From Streptomyces sp. SPB162 (GTDB lineage: Bacteria > Actinomycetota > Actinomycetes > Streptomycetales > Streptomycetaceae), in contig NZ_JAQFII010000001.1 of the NCBI RefSeq assembly GCF_029504575.1, forward strand, positions 5,029,001-5,093,000: DNA of 64,000 nt, read 5' to 3'. Position 1 is the stretch's first letter; each line of letters begins with the position of its first letter. The notes below the pieces were generated by a model, which was not told where the DNA came from, ran no database searches, and saw nothing but the letters and a program-made list of their open reading frames with translations. Both the position numbers and the translations under genes were made by a program. Below are positions 9,437-18,105 of the stretch, in pieces.

Positions 9437-11506
9437 TCAGAAGCGGCCGCCGCCGCCCATCCGGCCCCGGGTGCCGCCTCCGCCGAAGCTCCCCGGCCTG
9501 CCGCCCCCGCCGCCGAAACCACCGTCGAAGCCTCCACCGCCGTTCAGGATCCCGCCGAGGAGGATCCCGCCCAGCACGGCTCCGCCCATCCCACCGCCAC
9601 CGCGCCCGCCCCCGCCGAACCCGCCCCCGAACCCGCCCCCGAATCCGCTCCCGCTCAGGTCCTGTTGCGCGAACTGCTGCGCCTCCCGCGCCAGTCGGTC
9701 CGCCTGCTGCGCCTCGGCGAGCGCGCCCGCCGCGTCCGTGGCGGCCAGCGACTCGGCCTGCTCCAGCCGCCGTTCGGCCTCCGCGAGCCGGGTGCGCGCC
9801 TGGCTGCCGATCGCGCCGCGATGCGTGGTGATGACGTCCCGGGCCGCGGCCACCTCGCTGCGGGCCGCGAGCAGGGCCTGGCCGAGCAGACCTTGGGCCC
9901 GCCGCTCGTTCACCGCGCCCTCGCGGGCGCCGGCCAGCGCCGTGTCGAGCGCGGCGTCCGCCTCCTCGATCCGGCGCAGCGCCGAGATCGGATCGTGGTG
10001 GCCGGCCGCCAGCTCCTGGCGTACGTCGGCGAGGACGGACTCGGCGCGGGCCGCGCGGCCGCGCAGATCGGCCGTCGAAGCGCCGTCCACGGGACCGCCG
10101 AGCAGCCCCTTGGCGTCGGCCAGGTCGGTGTCGGTCTCGGTGAGCGCGTCCTTGAGCCGGGCGTCGGCGTGCTCCAGCTCCTCCGCCCGGCGCACGACGG
10201 ACTCGGCGAGCGTCCCGGCCTGGTCAAGGGCGCCTTCCGCGGCCCGTACGAACACCGCCGCCCGGGAAGCGTCGCCCGCGTCGATCGCCTGCCGGGCCCC
10301 GTCGATCGCGGTCCCGGCGAACACCAGCCGGTCCCGCGCCTCGGCCGGATGGCCGGTGACCGGTTCGACGGCCGAGGCCGCGTACGTCCGGGTGAGCGCC
10401 CCGATCGCGGTCTCGGCGGCCGTCACGTGCGCGGCGAGCGCGGCCACGGCCGCCTCGGCGTGCGCGAGCGCCCGCGGGGCGTTGGACTCCAGCGCGCGCA
10501 GCCGGTCGAACGCCTCCGACTCGGCGTCCAGCCGGCGGTTCGCCTGGGTGCAGCGGCTCAGGATCTCGTCGAGCATCTGCCGCCGGGTCGCGTCGTCCTC
10601 CGGAAAGGCGTCATCGAGCTTCTGCCGCAACCGGAACGCGGCGGTCAGCTCACCGCGCGCGTACGAGACCGCCTCGGTGAACGGCTGCGCCGCCTCGTCA
10701 CCGAACTGCGCCGCCGCGAAGCCGAGCTCCTCCTGGCTGGTGCGGACGGCGTCGTCCGTCTCCACCAGCAGCTGCTTGGCCTGGGAGTCGAGCTCGGGGA
10801 GCGGCGTGAGGCGCGGCTTCTCGGCCTCCCGGCCCCAGCCGCCGTCCTGCGGCGCCACGGCTCCACCGCCCCGCTTGCGCCGCGAGTACACGAACGCGCC
10901 GAGCAGGCCGGCGCCGCCGATCGCCACGACCGGGATCCACACGCCGCCCGACCCGCCCACGTCCGAGCCGCCGCCCGGATCCTCGGCTCCCGGCGTGATC
11001 GCGGGCGCGACGACCGGCTGCCCGGCCCGCACCGCCCCGAACCCGTCCGCGGCACCGATGGCGGCGCCCGCCCAGTCGTTCTGCTTCAACGCGGGCTCGA
11101 TCGCCGAACGGTTCACCTCGTCCAGCTGGCTCTGGGTGAACCCGGAGTTCTGGTCGGCGGAGACGGCGTACTGCCGGTCGTGCGTCGCGACGGCCAGCAG
11201 CACGTCGCTCTGCCCGAGGCCGTTGCGCTGGGAGGTGGCGTTGGCCCACTCCTGCGCGTCACGGCCGGAGAAGCCGGACACGTAGACGACGAAGAGCTGG
11301 AGCCGCTGCCTTGCGTAGAGCTTCTCCAGCGCGGTGGCCACCTGCGCTTTACGGTCGCCCAGCGCGCCGACCTTGTCGGTGATCTGGCCGCTGCGCGTCA
11401 GCGTGACGGGGTCGTCGGCGTAGGCCGGGCCGCCGAGCAGCAGCAGGGCGCTGAGCAGCGCAACGATCCCGCCGAGTCGCCGCATCAGCCGCATCCGATC
11501 CGCCAC
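9437..11506 (-). CDS. TPM-domain membrane protein with glycine-rich tail
   Basis: This large exported protein is about 689 aa. A signal peptide (MRRLGGIVALLSALLLLGG, ending AYA) precedes a TPM domain (about 40-180) containing LQLFVVYVSGFSG and VLLAVATHDRQYAVS. A single membrane helix (about 205-225) is followed by basic residues, then a long Ala/Glu-rich coiled-coil region to about 620. The tail is strongly glycine-rich (GFGGGFGGG-type repeats). TPM/YgcG proteins sit in the envelope, and some act in photosystem repair or in membrane remodelling with PspA, which is the next gene. GTG 11506 sits 15 nt after GGAAGGAGG. ATG 11494 is the alternative. Confidence 0.8.
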   Translation of the reverse strand: MADRMRLMRRLGGIVALLSALLLLGGPAYADDPVTLTRSGQITDKVGALGDRKAQVATALEKLYARQRLQLFVVYVSGFSGRDAQEWANATSQRNGLGQSDVLLAVATHDRQYAVSADQNSGFTQSQLDEVNRSAIEPALKQNDWAGAAIGAADGFGAVRAGQPVVAPAITPGAEDPGGGSDVGGSGGVWIPVVAIGGAGLLGAFVYSRRKRGGGAVAPQDGGWGREAEKPRLTPLPELDSQAKQLLVETDDAVRTSQEELGFAAAQFGDEAAQPFTEAVSYARGELTAAFRLRQKLDDAFPEDDATRRQMLDEILSRCTQANRRLDAESEAFDRLRALESNAPRALAHAEAAVAALAAHVTAAETAIGALTRTYAASAVEPVTGHPAEARDRLVFAGTAIDGARQAIDAGDASRAAVFVRAAEGALDQAGTLAESVVRRAEELEHADARLKDALTETDTDLADAKGLLGGPVDGASTADLRGRAARAESVLADVRQELAAGHHDPISALRRIEEADAALDTALAGAREGAVNERRAQGLLGQALLAARSEVAAARDVITTHRGAIGSQARTRLAEAERRLEQAESLAATDAAGALAEAQQADRLAREAQQFAQQDLSGSGFGGGFGGGFGGGGRGGGGMGGAVLGGILLGGILNGGGGFDGGFGGGGGRPGSFGGGGTRGRMGGGGRF

Positions 11507-11577
11507 GCGCCTGCGGCATGGCCTCCTTCCGGAGCGTATGCGCGCTTTGTACCCCCCGCGACCGGACCATGGGTGAC

Positions 11578-12342
11578 CTATGGCCTCCGGCGGATCTTGC
11601 TCCCCAACCACACCAGCGGGTCGTACTTACGGTCGACAGCCCGCTCTTTGAGCGGAATGAGCGCGTTGTCGGTGATTTTGATGTGTTCCGGGCAGACCTC
11701 CGTGCAGCACTTCGTGATGTTGCAGTACCCGAGCCCGTGGTCGTCCTGGGCCGACACCTTGCGGTCCAGGCCCTCCTCGGCGGCCGCGTCCAGGGGGTGC
11801 ATGTCCAGCTCGGCGATGCGCATCAGGAAGCGCGGCCCGGAGAAGGCGATCTTGTTCTCCTCGTGGTCACGGACCACGTGGCAGGTGTCCTGGCACAGGA
11901 AGCACTCGATGCACTTGCGGAACTCCTGCGAGCGTTCCACGTCCTGCTGCTGCATCCGGTACTCGCCCGGCTTGAGACCCGCCGGCGGTACGAACGCCGG
12001 CACCTCACGCGCCTTGGCGTAGTTGAAGGACACGTCGGTCACCAGGTCCCGGATGACCGGGAACGCCCGCATCGGGGTGACGGTGATCGTCTCCTCGGGG
12101 GTGAAGACCGACATCCGCGTCATGCACAGCAGGCTCGGCCGCCCGTTGATCTCGGCGCTGCACGAGCCGCACTTGCCGGCCTTGCAGTTCCAGCGGACCG
12201 CGAGGTCGGAGGCCTGGGTGGCCTGCAGCCGGTGGATGATGTCGAGGACGACCTCGCCCTCGTTCACCTCCACCTGGTAGTCGTTCAGGTCCCCGCCGTC
12301 GGGGTCGCCCCGCCACACCTTGAAGTGCGCTGTGTACGTCAC
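11578..12342 (-). CDS. Succinate dehydrogenase/fumarate reductase iron-sulfur subunit
   Basis: This is the 254-aa electron-transfer subunit. The [2Fe-2S] motif is RWNCKAGKCGSCSAEI, with a further Cys in PSLLC. CIECFLCQDTC and CCTEVCPEHI supply the ligands for the [4Fe-4S] and [3Fe-4S] clusters. It passes electrons from the flavoprotein to quinone via the membrane subunit. The start is GTG 12342, overlapping the flavoprotein stop by four bases (GTGA). It is the last gene of the operon membrane subunit, flavoprotein, iron-sulfur protein. The C-terminus ends LGSKIRRRP. Confidence 0.93.
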   Translation of the reverse strand: MTYTAHFKVWRGDPDGGDLNDYQVEVNEGEVVLDIIHRLQATQASDLAVRWNCKAGKCGSCSAEINGRPSLLCMTRMSVFTPEETITVTPMRAFPVIRDLVTDVSFNYAKAREVPAFVPPAGLKPGEYRMQQQDVERSQEFRKCIECFLCQDTCHVVRDHEENKIAFSGPRFLMRIAELDMHPLDAAAEEGLDRKVSAQDDHGLGYCNITKCCTEVCPEHIKITDNALIPLKERAVDRKYDPLVWLGSKIRRRP

Positions 12343-14282
12343 GGGGCCAGCTCCTCGTCCGTCAGATACTTCAGCAGTTCTTCCTTCTCGAACAGGGCGA
12401 GGAGGTCGTCCCGCATCGGGTCCATGTCGCGGTGCCGGAGCTCGACCTGGCCGCGCTCCGGGTCGGCGGCCGCCAGCCCGCCGCTGGGGTCGGACAGCTC
12501 GCAGACGAGGTTGACCTTCCGCCAGCCCCGGTCCATGCCGGGGTGGTCCTCGCGGGTGTGCCCGCCACGGCTCTCGGTGCGTTCCAGCGCGGCGCGGGCC
12601 ACGCACTCGCTGACCAGCAGCATGTTGCGCAGGTCGATCGCCAGGTGCCAGCCGGGGTTGAACTGCCGGTGGCCCTCGACACCGGCCCGCCGTGAGCGCA
12701 GCCGCAGATCGGTGAGGCGGGCGAGCGCCTCCTCCATCTCCGGTGCCCGGCGGATGATGCCGACCAGGTCGTTCATGGCCTGCTGCAGTTCCTGGTGCAG
12801 GGTGTACGGGTTCTCCGCCGGGTGCCCCTGCGGAGAGTCCGGGCCGGAGGCCTCCGCGCTGAACGGGCGCAGCGCCTCGGCGGCCGCGCTGTCGATCTGG
12901 TCCTCGGGGACGGCGGGCCGCCCGGTGCCGAGCGCTGCCACGTACTCCGAGGCGTACAGACCGGCCCGGCGGCCGAAGACCAGCAGGTCGGAGAGGGAGT
13001 TGCCACCGAGCCGGTTGGAGCCGTGCATGCCCCCGGCCACCTCGCCCGCCGCGTACAGCCCCGGCACGCCGCGGGCCGCCGCGGTGTCGGGCTCCACGTC
13101 GACGCCGCCCATCATGTAGTGGCAGGTCGGGCCGACCTCCATGGGCTCGGCGGTGATGTCGACGTCGGCGAGCTCCTTGAACTGGTGGTGCATCGACGGC
13201 AGCCGCCGTCGGATCTCCTCGGCGGGCAGCCGGGTCGACACGTCGAGGAAGACGCCGCCGTGCGGAGTGCCGCGGCCCGCCTTGACCTCGGAGTTGATGG
13301 CGCGGGCCACCTCGTCGCGGGGGAGCAGCTCCGGCGGGCGGCGGAACGTCGCCGGGTCGGCGTACCAGCCGTCGGCCTCCTCCTCGGACTGCGCGTACTT
13401 CTCCTTGAACACGTCCGGGATGTAGTCGAACATGAACCGCTTGCCGTCGCTGTTGCGCAGCACCCCGCCGTCGCCGCGCACCGACTCGGTGACGAGGATG
13501 CCCTTGACGGACGGCGGCCAGACCATCCCCGTGGGGTGGAACTGGATGAACTCCATGTTGATGAGCGGCGCACCCGCGAGCAGCGCCAGCGCGTGCCCGT
13601 CGCCGGTGTACTCCCACGAGTTGGAGGTCACCTTGAAGGACTTGCCGATGCCGCCGGTCGCGAGGACCACGGCCGGGCTCTCGATGACGAACAGCCGGCC
13701 GGACTCGCGGATGTAGCCGAACACCCCGCTGACCGCGGGGCCGTCCTTGAGAACCCGGGTGACCGTGCACTCCTGGAAGACCTTCAGCCGCGCCTCGTAG
13801 TCGCCGAACTCGGCGAAGTCCTCCTGCTGCAGGGAGACGATCTTCTGCTGGAGGGTGCGGATCAGTTCCAGGCCGGTGCGGTCGCCGACGTGCGCGAGCC
13901 GCGGGTACTCGTGGCCGCCGAAGTTGCGCTGCGAGATCCGACCGTCCTTGGTGCGGTCGAAGAGCGCGCCCCAGGTCTCCAGCTCCCACACCCGGTCGGG
14001 CGCCTCACGGGCGTGCAGCTCGGCCATCCGCCACTGGTTGAGGAACTTCCCGCCGCGCATGGTGTCGCGGAAGTGCACTTCCCAGTTGTCGTTGGAGTTG
14101 GCGTTGCCCATGCTGGCCGCGATGCCGCCCTCGGCCATCACCGTGTGCGCCTTGCCGAACAGCGACTTGCAGATGACCGCCGTGCGCATGCCCTGCTCGC
14201 GGGCCTCGATGGCGGCGCGCAGACCTGCCCCGCCCGCGCCGACGACGACCACGTCGTAAGTGTGCCTTTCGACTTGCGTCAT
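12339..14282 (-). CDS. Succinate dehydrogenase/fumarate reductase flavoprotein subunit
   Basis: This 647-aa FAD subunit oxidises succinate to fumarate or does the reverse. The FAD-binding GxGxxG is VVVVGAGGAGLRAAIEA near residues 11-27. His46 in GKAHTVMAEGG is the likely covalent FAD attachment site. HPTGMVWPP and SNRLGGNSLSDLLVFGRRAG are active-site and fold signatures. The C-terminal domain carries RGGHTREDHP. I favour ATG 14282 (MTQVERHTYD), since the upstream ATG at 14294 overlaps the probable AAAGGA ribosome site. It belongs to the actinobacterial class with a five-helix membrane subunit, physiologically a fumarate reductase or a second succinate dehydrogenase. Confidence 0.93.
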   Translation of the reverse strand: MTQVERHTYDVVVVGAGGAGLRAAIEAREQGMRTAVICKSLFGKAHTVMAEGGIAASMGNANSNDNWEVHFRDTMRGGKFLNQWRMAELHAREAPDRVWELETWGALFDRTKDGRISQRNFGGHEYPRLAHVGDRTGLELIRTLQQKIVSLQQEDFAEFGDYEARLKVFQECTVTRVLKDGPAVSGVFGYIRESGRLFVIESPAVVLATGGIGKSFKVTSNSWEYTGDGHALALLAGAPLINMEFIQFHPTGMVWPPSVKGILVTESVRGDGGVLRNSDGKRFMFDYIPDVFKEKYAQSEEEADGWYADPATFRRPPELLPRDEVARAINSEVKAGRGTPHGGVFLDVSTRLPAEEIRRRLPSMHHQFKELADVDITAEPMEVGPTCHYMMGGVDVEPDTAAARGVPGLYAAGEVAGGMHGSNRLGGNSLSDLLVFGRRAGLYASEYVAALGTGRPAVPEDQIDSAAAEALRPFSAEASGPDSPQGHPAENPYTLHQELQQAMNDLVGIIRRAPEMEEALARLTDLRLRSRRAGVEGHRQFNPGWHLAIDLRNMLLVSECVARAALERTESRGGHTREDHPGMDRGWRKVNLVCELSDPSGGLAAADPERGQVELRHRDMDPMRDDLLALFEKEELLKYLTDEELAP

Positions 14283-14303
14283 GCTGGTTGGCATTCCTTT
14301 CGA

Positions 14304-15146
14304 TCAGAAGAACCGCGGGTCGTCGAAGGCGCCGCTGGCGACGAGGTACACGTAGAAGTCCGCGAGGGCCACGCTGATCAGCGAGACCCAGGCGAGCAGC
14401 ATGTGGTGTGCGTTGAGCTTCCCGACCCAGCCCCAGAGCCGGAACCGCACCGGGTGCTTGGAGAAGTGCTTGAGCCGGCCGCCGACGATGTGTCGGCAGG
14501 AGTGGCAGGAGAAGGTGTACGCCCAGATCAGGACGATGTTCACCAGCATCACCAGGGTGCCGAGGCCCGCGTGGCCCCACTCCCCGTCCGCGTCGCGGAA
14601 GCTGAGCACCACGTCGTACGTCAGGATCCCGGCGACCGGGATCGCGAAGTAGAAGAAGTACCGGTGGACGTTCTGCAGGATCAGCGGAAAACGCGTCTCA
14701 CCGGTGTACGTGGCGTGCGGCTCGGCGACGGCGCAGGCGGGGGGCGAGGCCCAGAACCCGCGGTAGTACGCCTTGCGGTAGTAGTAGCAGGTGAGCCGGA
14801 AGCCGAGCGGGAAGATCAGCACGATCAGCGCCGGGGACAGCGCCCACCAGCTGCCGAACAGATGCCAGTCGGCGCCGCCGTTCATATCGGCGCAGTTCGA
14901 CGCCAGGCACGGGGAGTAGAACGGCGAGACGTAGGGCGCCGCGTAGTAGTTCCCGTTCGCGAACGCGCGCCAGGTCGAGTAGACGACGAACGCCCCCAGC
15001 CCGAGCGCGGTCACCAGGGGTGGGACCCACCACCGGTCGGTCCGCAGATGTCGGGTCGGAATGGCCGCGCGTCCCTGCGTGTGGACGCCGCGGCGGGCGG
15101 GACCGCTGTCGGCGGACTCGGTGCTTGAGGTGGTTCCGGTGGCCAA
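14304..15146 (-). CDS. Succinate dehydrogenase membrane anchor (cytochrome b-type) subunit
   Basis: This 280-aa integral membrane protein starts at TTG 15146, with GGAG about 7 nt upstream. Five helices are evident: about 40-62 (WWVPPLVTALGLGAFVV), 96-117, 160-183 (FFYFAIPVAGILTYDVV), 194-214 and 245-270 (HHMLLAWVSLISVALADF). Several His residues near helix ends (HRYFFYF, CRHIV, NAHHM) are candidate haem ligands. Cys pairs occur in a periplasmic loop (CLASNC) and at CHSC. It anchors the flavoprotein and iron-sulfur subunits encoded downstream and reduces quinone. It heads the operon, 21 bp before the flavoprotein start. Confidence 0.85.
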   Translation of the reverse strand: MATGTTSSTESADSGPARRGVHTQGRAAIPTRHLRTDRWWVPPLVTALGLGAFVVYSTWRAFANGNYYAAPYVSPFYSPCLASNCADMNGGADWHLFGSWWALSPALIVLIFPLGFRLTCYYYRKAYYRGFWASPPACAVAEPHATYTGETRFPLILQNVHRYFFYFAIPVAGILTYDVVLSFRDADGEWGHAGLGTLVMLVNIVLIWAYTFSCHSCRHIVGGRLKHFSKHPVRFRLWGWVGKLNAHHMLLAWVSLISVALADFYVYLVASGAFDDPRFF

Positions 15147-15252
15147 TGCGTACTCCGGAGGGGAGCGGAAGGGGAGCCGGTGACGGCTGCGGTGGCGGGC
15201 GGACGTGCTGTCGCGGAGCGGCTGCCGGGAGGGCGGCTGCGGGAGGGCGCGG

Positions 15253-15540
15253 TTACGGCGCGTGGCCGTGGGGTGATCCCAGGCCCTCGTCCTCGCAGTC
15301 GGACCACAGCGCCCGGTCGTACGGGGTGTCGGGCACCATCACCATCTCCACGGCACCCGGTGGGGCGGCGGACGGCGCGGCCTCGCGCAGCAGGGTCAGG
15401 CTCTCGCGGAGGTGGTCCGCGTCGGCACGTACACGACGCATGTCGAGGCTGTTCCCGACGTGCTGCTCCAGTCGGCCCACGCAGCGGACCAGGTCGTCCA
15501 GCCGGCGCTGAACGGATGTCAGATCGTCTTGCAGGGACAT
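15253..15540 (-). CDS. Small conserved hypothetical protein
   Basis: This 95-aa soluble protein begins MSLQDDLTSVQRRLDDLVRC and is helical over its first two thirds (VGRLEQHVGNSLDMRRVRAD). The tail is acidic (ALWSDCEDEGLGSPHGHAP). ATG 15540 has GAGGG at 7 nt, which decides against longer upstream starts. The amphipathic helices suggest a coiled-coil dimer. It lies 107 bp upstream of the succinate dehydrogenase membrane-subunit start on the same strand, so it may be the first gene of that transcript. No known function. Confidence 0.6.
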   Translation of the reverse strand: MSLQDDLTSVQRRLDDLVRCVGRLEQHVGNSLDMRRVRADADHLRESLTLLREAAPSAAPPGAVEMVMVPDTPYDRALWSDCEDEGLGSPHGHAP

Positions 15541-15895
15541 GGATTTGCCCTCAGCTCTGCCGCAGGTGCGGTTGGTGACGCTCATGCGGAAGCGAGTGTC
15601 GCGCGTCACATGCGCCATTGGGAAGAGCGCGTACAGGGGAATCGGCGCCCGGTACGGGATCACGCCCGGGATCGCGCCGTGGCCGTGCGCCCGGGGCGGC
15701 CCCGGGAGGGCACCGCGCCGCCGTTCGGGTGGCCTGCGGCCCGCTTCGCGCCGTGTCGCGCGGCGCTTCGGGTACCTGTCGCTTTCAGTAGGTGCGATAA
15801 GCGACAAATACCGCCAACTGAGTATCCCTGGTGCACGTCCCGAAGGCGTATGCCGGACCGAAGGCGGCCGGAGAGCCCGCGGAGGTACCTGACCC
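15541..15895. other. Divergent intergenic region with an 8-14-8 inverted repeat
   Basis: This 355-bp spacer separates the left-facing small hypothetical gene from the right-facing lipoprotein gene and should hold both promoters. The arms TGTCGCTT (15777-15784) and AAGCGACA (15799-15806) form a perfect inverted repeat with a 14-base spacer. They sit in a locally less GC-rich patch 90 bp before the lipoprotein start. The remainder shows no coding potential that I trust. Confidence 0.5.
15777..15806. promoter_or_regulatory. Candidate operator, 8-bp arms with 14-bp spacer
   Basis: The perfect arms TGTCGCTT and AAGCGACA are spaced as expected for a dimeric repressor binding adjacent major grooves. 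The site lies upstream of the solute-binding lipoprotein gene, which would be the regulated gene. The binding protein is unknown, and chance occurrence is possible. Confidence 0.35.
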
Positions 15896-17818
15896 ATGTC
15901 CCGCAGCGTCATTCCCGCACCCGTACGCGGGGTCCAGCCCCGGCACCGTCCCCGGCCCGCCGTGCCGGGGCTGCGCGGTGCGGCCCTGGCGGGCGCCGCC
16001 GCGCTCGCCCTCGCCGGCTGCTCCTCCGGGACCACCGCGGGCCCGATCGTCTCCGGCACCGACATCGCCTCCGCGCCCCGCGCGGGCGTCAAGGACGGCG
16101 GAACGATGCGCTGGGCCGTCGACGGCGTCCCGGCCACCCTCAACGCCTACCAGGCGGACGCCGACGAGGGCTCGGCCCGGATCGCCGGCGCCGTACTGCC
16201 CGCGATGTTCCGCCTGGACGCCCGTGGTGCCCCGCAGCGGGACGCGGACTTCCTGGCCGACGCCTCCGTCGTCGCGAACGAGCCGAAGCAGGTCGTGTCG
16301 TACAAGCTCAACCCGAAGGCGAGGTGGAGCGACGGCCGGGCTGTCGGCGCCGACGACTTCAGTGCGCAGTGGAAGGCGCTGAGCGGCCGGAACACCGCGT
16401 TCTGGACCGCGCGCAACGCCGGCTACGACCGGATCGCGGACGTCGGCCAGGGCGCCGACGCCCACGAGGTCAAGGTCACCTTCGCGACGCCGTACGCCGA
16501 CTGGCGGTCGCTGTTCACGCCCCTGTACCCCAAGGCCGTGACCGGCAGTCCGGACGCCTTCAACGAGGGTGCCCGCTCCACGCTCACCGCCGTCGCCGGG
16601 CCCTTCAAGATCAAGGGAGTCGACCGCAAGGCCGGCGCCGTCACCCTGGTCAGGAACCCCCTCTGGTGGGGCGAGCGCGCCAAGCTCGACCAGCTGGTGC
16701 TGACCGCCGTGCCGGCCGCCGGCCGCGCCGCCGCGCTGACCGGCGGGAAGCTGGATGTCGCGGAGCTGGACCCGGGCGCCCTCGCCGCGGTCCGCAAGGC
16801 GGAGGACGCCAAGACCCTCGCCGTCCGCCGGGCCCCTGGGGCCGCGTACTCGCAGCTCGCCCTCAACGGCAGCACGGGCCCCCTGGCCGACGAGCGGGTC
16901 CGCCGCGCGGTGGCCCGCGCCGTCGACCGGCAGGCCATCGCCGACGCCGTGCTGAAGCCGCTCGGCCTGCCCGCCAAGGCGCTCGGCAATCACCTGGTCC
17001 TCGGCTCGCAGAACGGCTACGCGGACCACAGCTCGGCCCTCGGCTCCGCGGACGCGGACCAGGTCCAGGCGCTGCTCGCCGCCGCCGGCTGGCAGCACAC
17101 CGCACCGCAGGCCGCGGCCGGCGGCAAGGCGGGCAACCCGGCCGAGGCCGACGCGCCCGTACCGGCCGACGCCGACGCCCCGGCCGAGGCCGAAGCCTCG
17201 GCTCCGGCGCCGGTCAAGGCCGCACCGGCACCGGCCAAACCCGACGCGGCCGCCCCGGCCATCGGCGGGACGGTCGTCGAGCCCGCCGGAACGCTGCGCA
17301 AGGACGGCAAGCAGCTGAGCCTGCGCATGGTCCTCCCCGCCACCTCGCCGGTACTGGCCGACGTGGGGAACCGGATCGCCACGATGCTGTCGAAGATCGG
17401 TGTCCGCACCGAGATCACCAAGGTCGCGGACGCGAGCTTCTTCCACGACCACGTCGCGGCCGGGAACTTCGACCTGGCCCTGTACTCCTGGCCCGGCACG
17501 GCCTACCCGGCCACCGACGACCGGCCGATCTTCGCCAAGCCGCTGCCCGCCCCCGACGGATCACTGACCGTCGAGCAGAACTACTCGCGGGTCGGTACCG
17601 ACCAGATCGACCAGCTGCTCGACCGGGCCGGCTCGGAACTGGACCAGAAAGCGGCCCGCGACCTGGCCGCACGGGCCGACTCCCGGATCTGGGCGGCGGC
17701 CGGCTCCATCCCGCTCTTCCAGCGCCCCGAGATCGTCGCGCTGCGGCCCACGGTCGCCAACGTCGGCGCCTTCGGCTTCGAGTCCCCCCGATACCAGGAC
17801 ATCGGGTTCCGGAAATAG
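15896..17818 (+). CDS. ABC-type solute-binding lipoprotein (SBP family 5, peptide/nickel type)
   Basis: This 640-aa protein starts at ATG 15896 behind GGAGG. A long signal peptide ends in the lipobox LAGC (Cys42), so it is anchored outside the membrane. The body is a family 5 peptide-binding fold: GGTMRWAVDGVPATLNAYQ near 68, WSDGRAVGADDF near 145, and RAVDRQAIADAVL near 345. Residues about 404-457 are an Ala/Pro/Glu/Asp-rich low-complexity insert, after which the fold resumes (LRMVLPATSPVLADV). No permease genes are adjacent, so it is an orphan binding protein that may serve one of the Opp systems downstream or act in sensing. Confidence 0.85.
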   Translation: MSRSVIPAPVRGVQPRHRPRPAVPGLRGAALAGAAALALAGCSSGTTAGPIVSGTDIASAPRAGVKDGGTMRWAVDGVPATLNAYQADADEGSARIAGAVLPAMFRLDARGAPQRDADFLADASVVANEPKQVVSYKLNPKARWSDGRAVGADDFSAQWKALSGRNTAFWTARNAGYDRIADVGQGADAHEVKVTFATPYADWRSLFTPLYPKAVTGSPDAFNEGARSTLTAVAGPFKIKGVDRKAGAVTLVRNPLWWGERAKLDQLVLTAVPAAGRAAALTGGKLDVAELDPGALAAVRKAEDAKTLAVRRAPGAAYSQLALNGSTGPLADERVRRAVARAVDRQAIADAVLKPLGLPAKALGNHLVLGSQNGYADHSSALGSADADQVQALLAAAGWQHTAPQAAAGGKAGNPAEADAPVPADADAPAEAEASAPAPVKAAPAPAKPDAAAPAIGGTVVEPAGTLRKDGKQLSLRMVLPATSPVLADVGNRIATMLSKIGVRTEITKVADASFFHDHVAAGNFDLALYSWPGTAYPATDDRPIFAKPLPAPDGSLTVEQNYSRVGTDQIDQLLDRAGSELDQKAARDLAARADSRIWAAAGSIPLFQRPEIVALRPTVANVGAFGFESPRYQDIGFRK

Positions 17819-17846
17819 CGTCCGGCGCGCACCGTTTTCACCGGTT

Positions 17847-17884
17847 CGGGCGGCCTCCGGGGCCGAGGGCCGCGAGGCCGCCCG
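17847..17884 (+). terminator. Hairpin downstream of the solute-binding lipoprotein
   Basis: The arms CGGGCGGCCTC (17847-17857) and GAGGCCGCCCG (17874-17884) pair perfectly around a 16-nt GC-rich loop, 28 bp after the stop codon. There is no T-run, as is common for Streptomyces terminators. It separates the lipoprotein gene from typA. Confidence 0.5.
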
Positions 17885-18105
17885 ATACCGCCGCTGCCAC
17901 GGGTCCTTCCACTCGTCCCGCCGGTTCCGCGGGCTCTGGAAGGAGCCCGGGGAACCGGTAATACCAGCGTTCAAACCTCTCCCGGGCGGCCGAGTCGCCG
18001 CGAGCCCCGTACCATGGGGTAAGGCCGCGGCTTGTCCTGCCCGGCGGGCGAGTGCGTCAACACGGAACGCGCAGCCATCCACGATCCCGGGAGAAGCGCC
18101 GCAGC

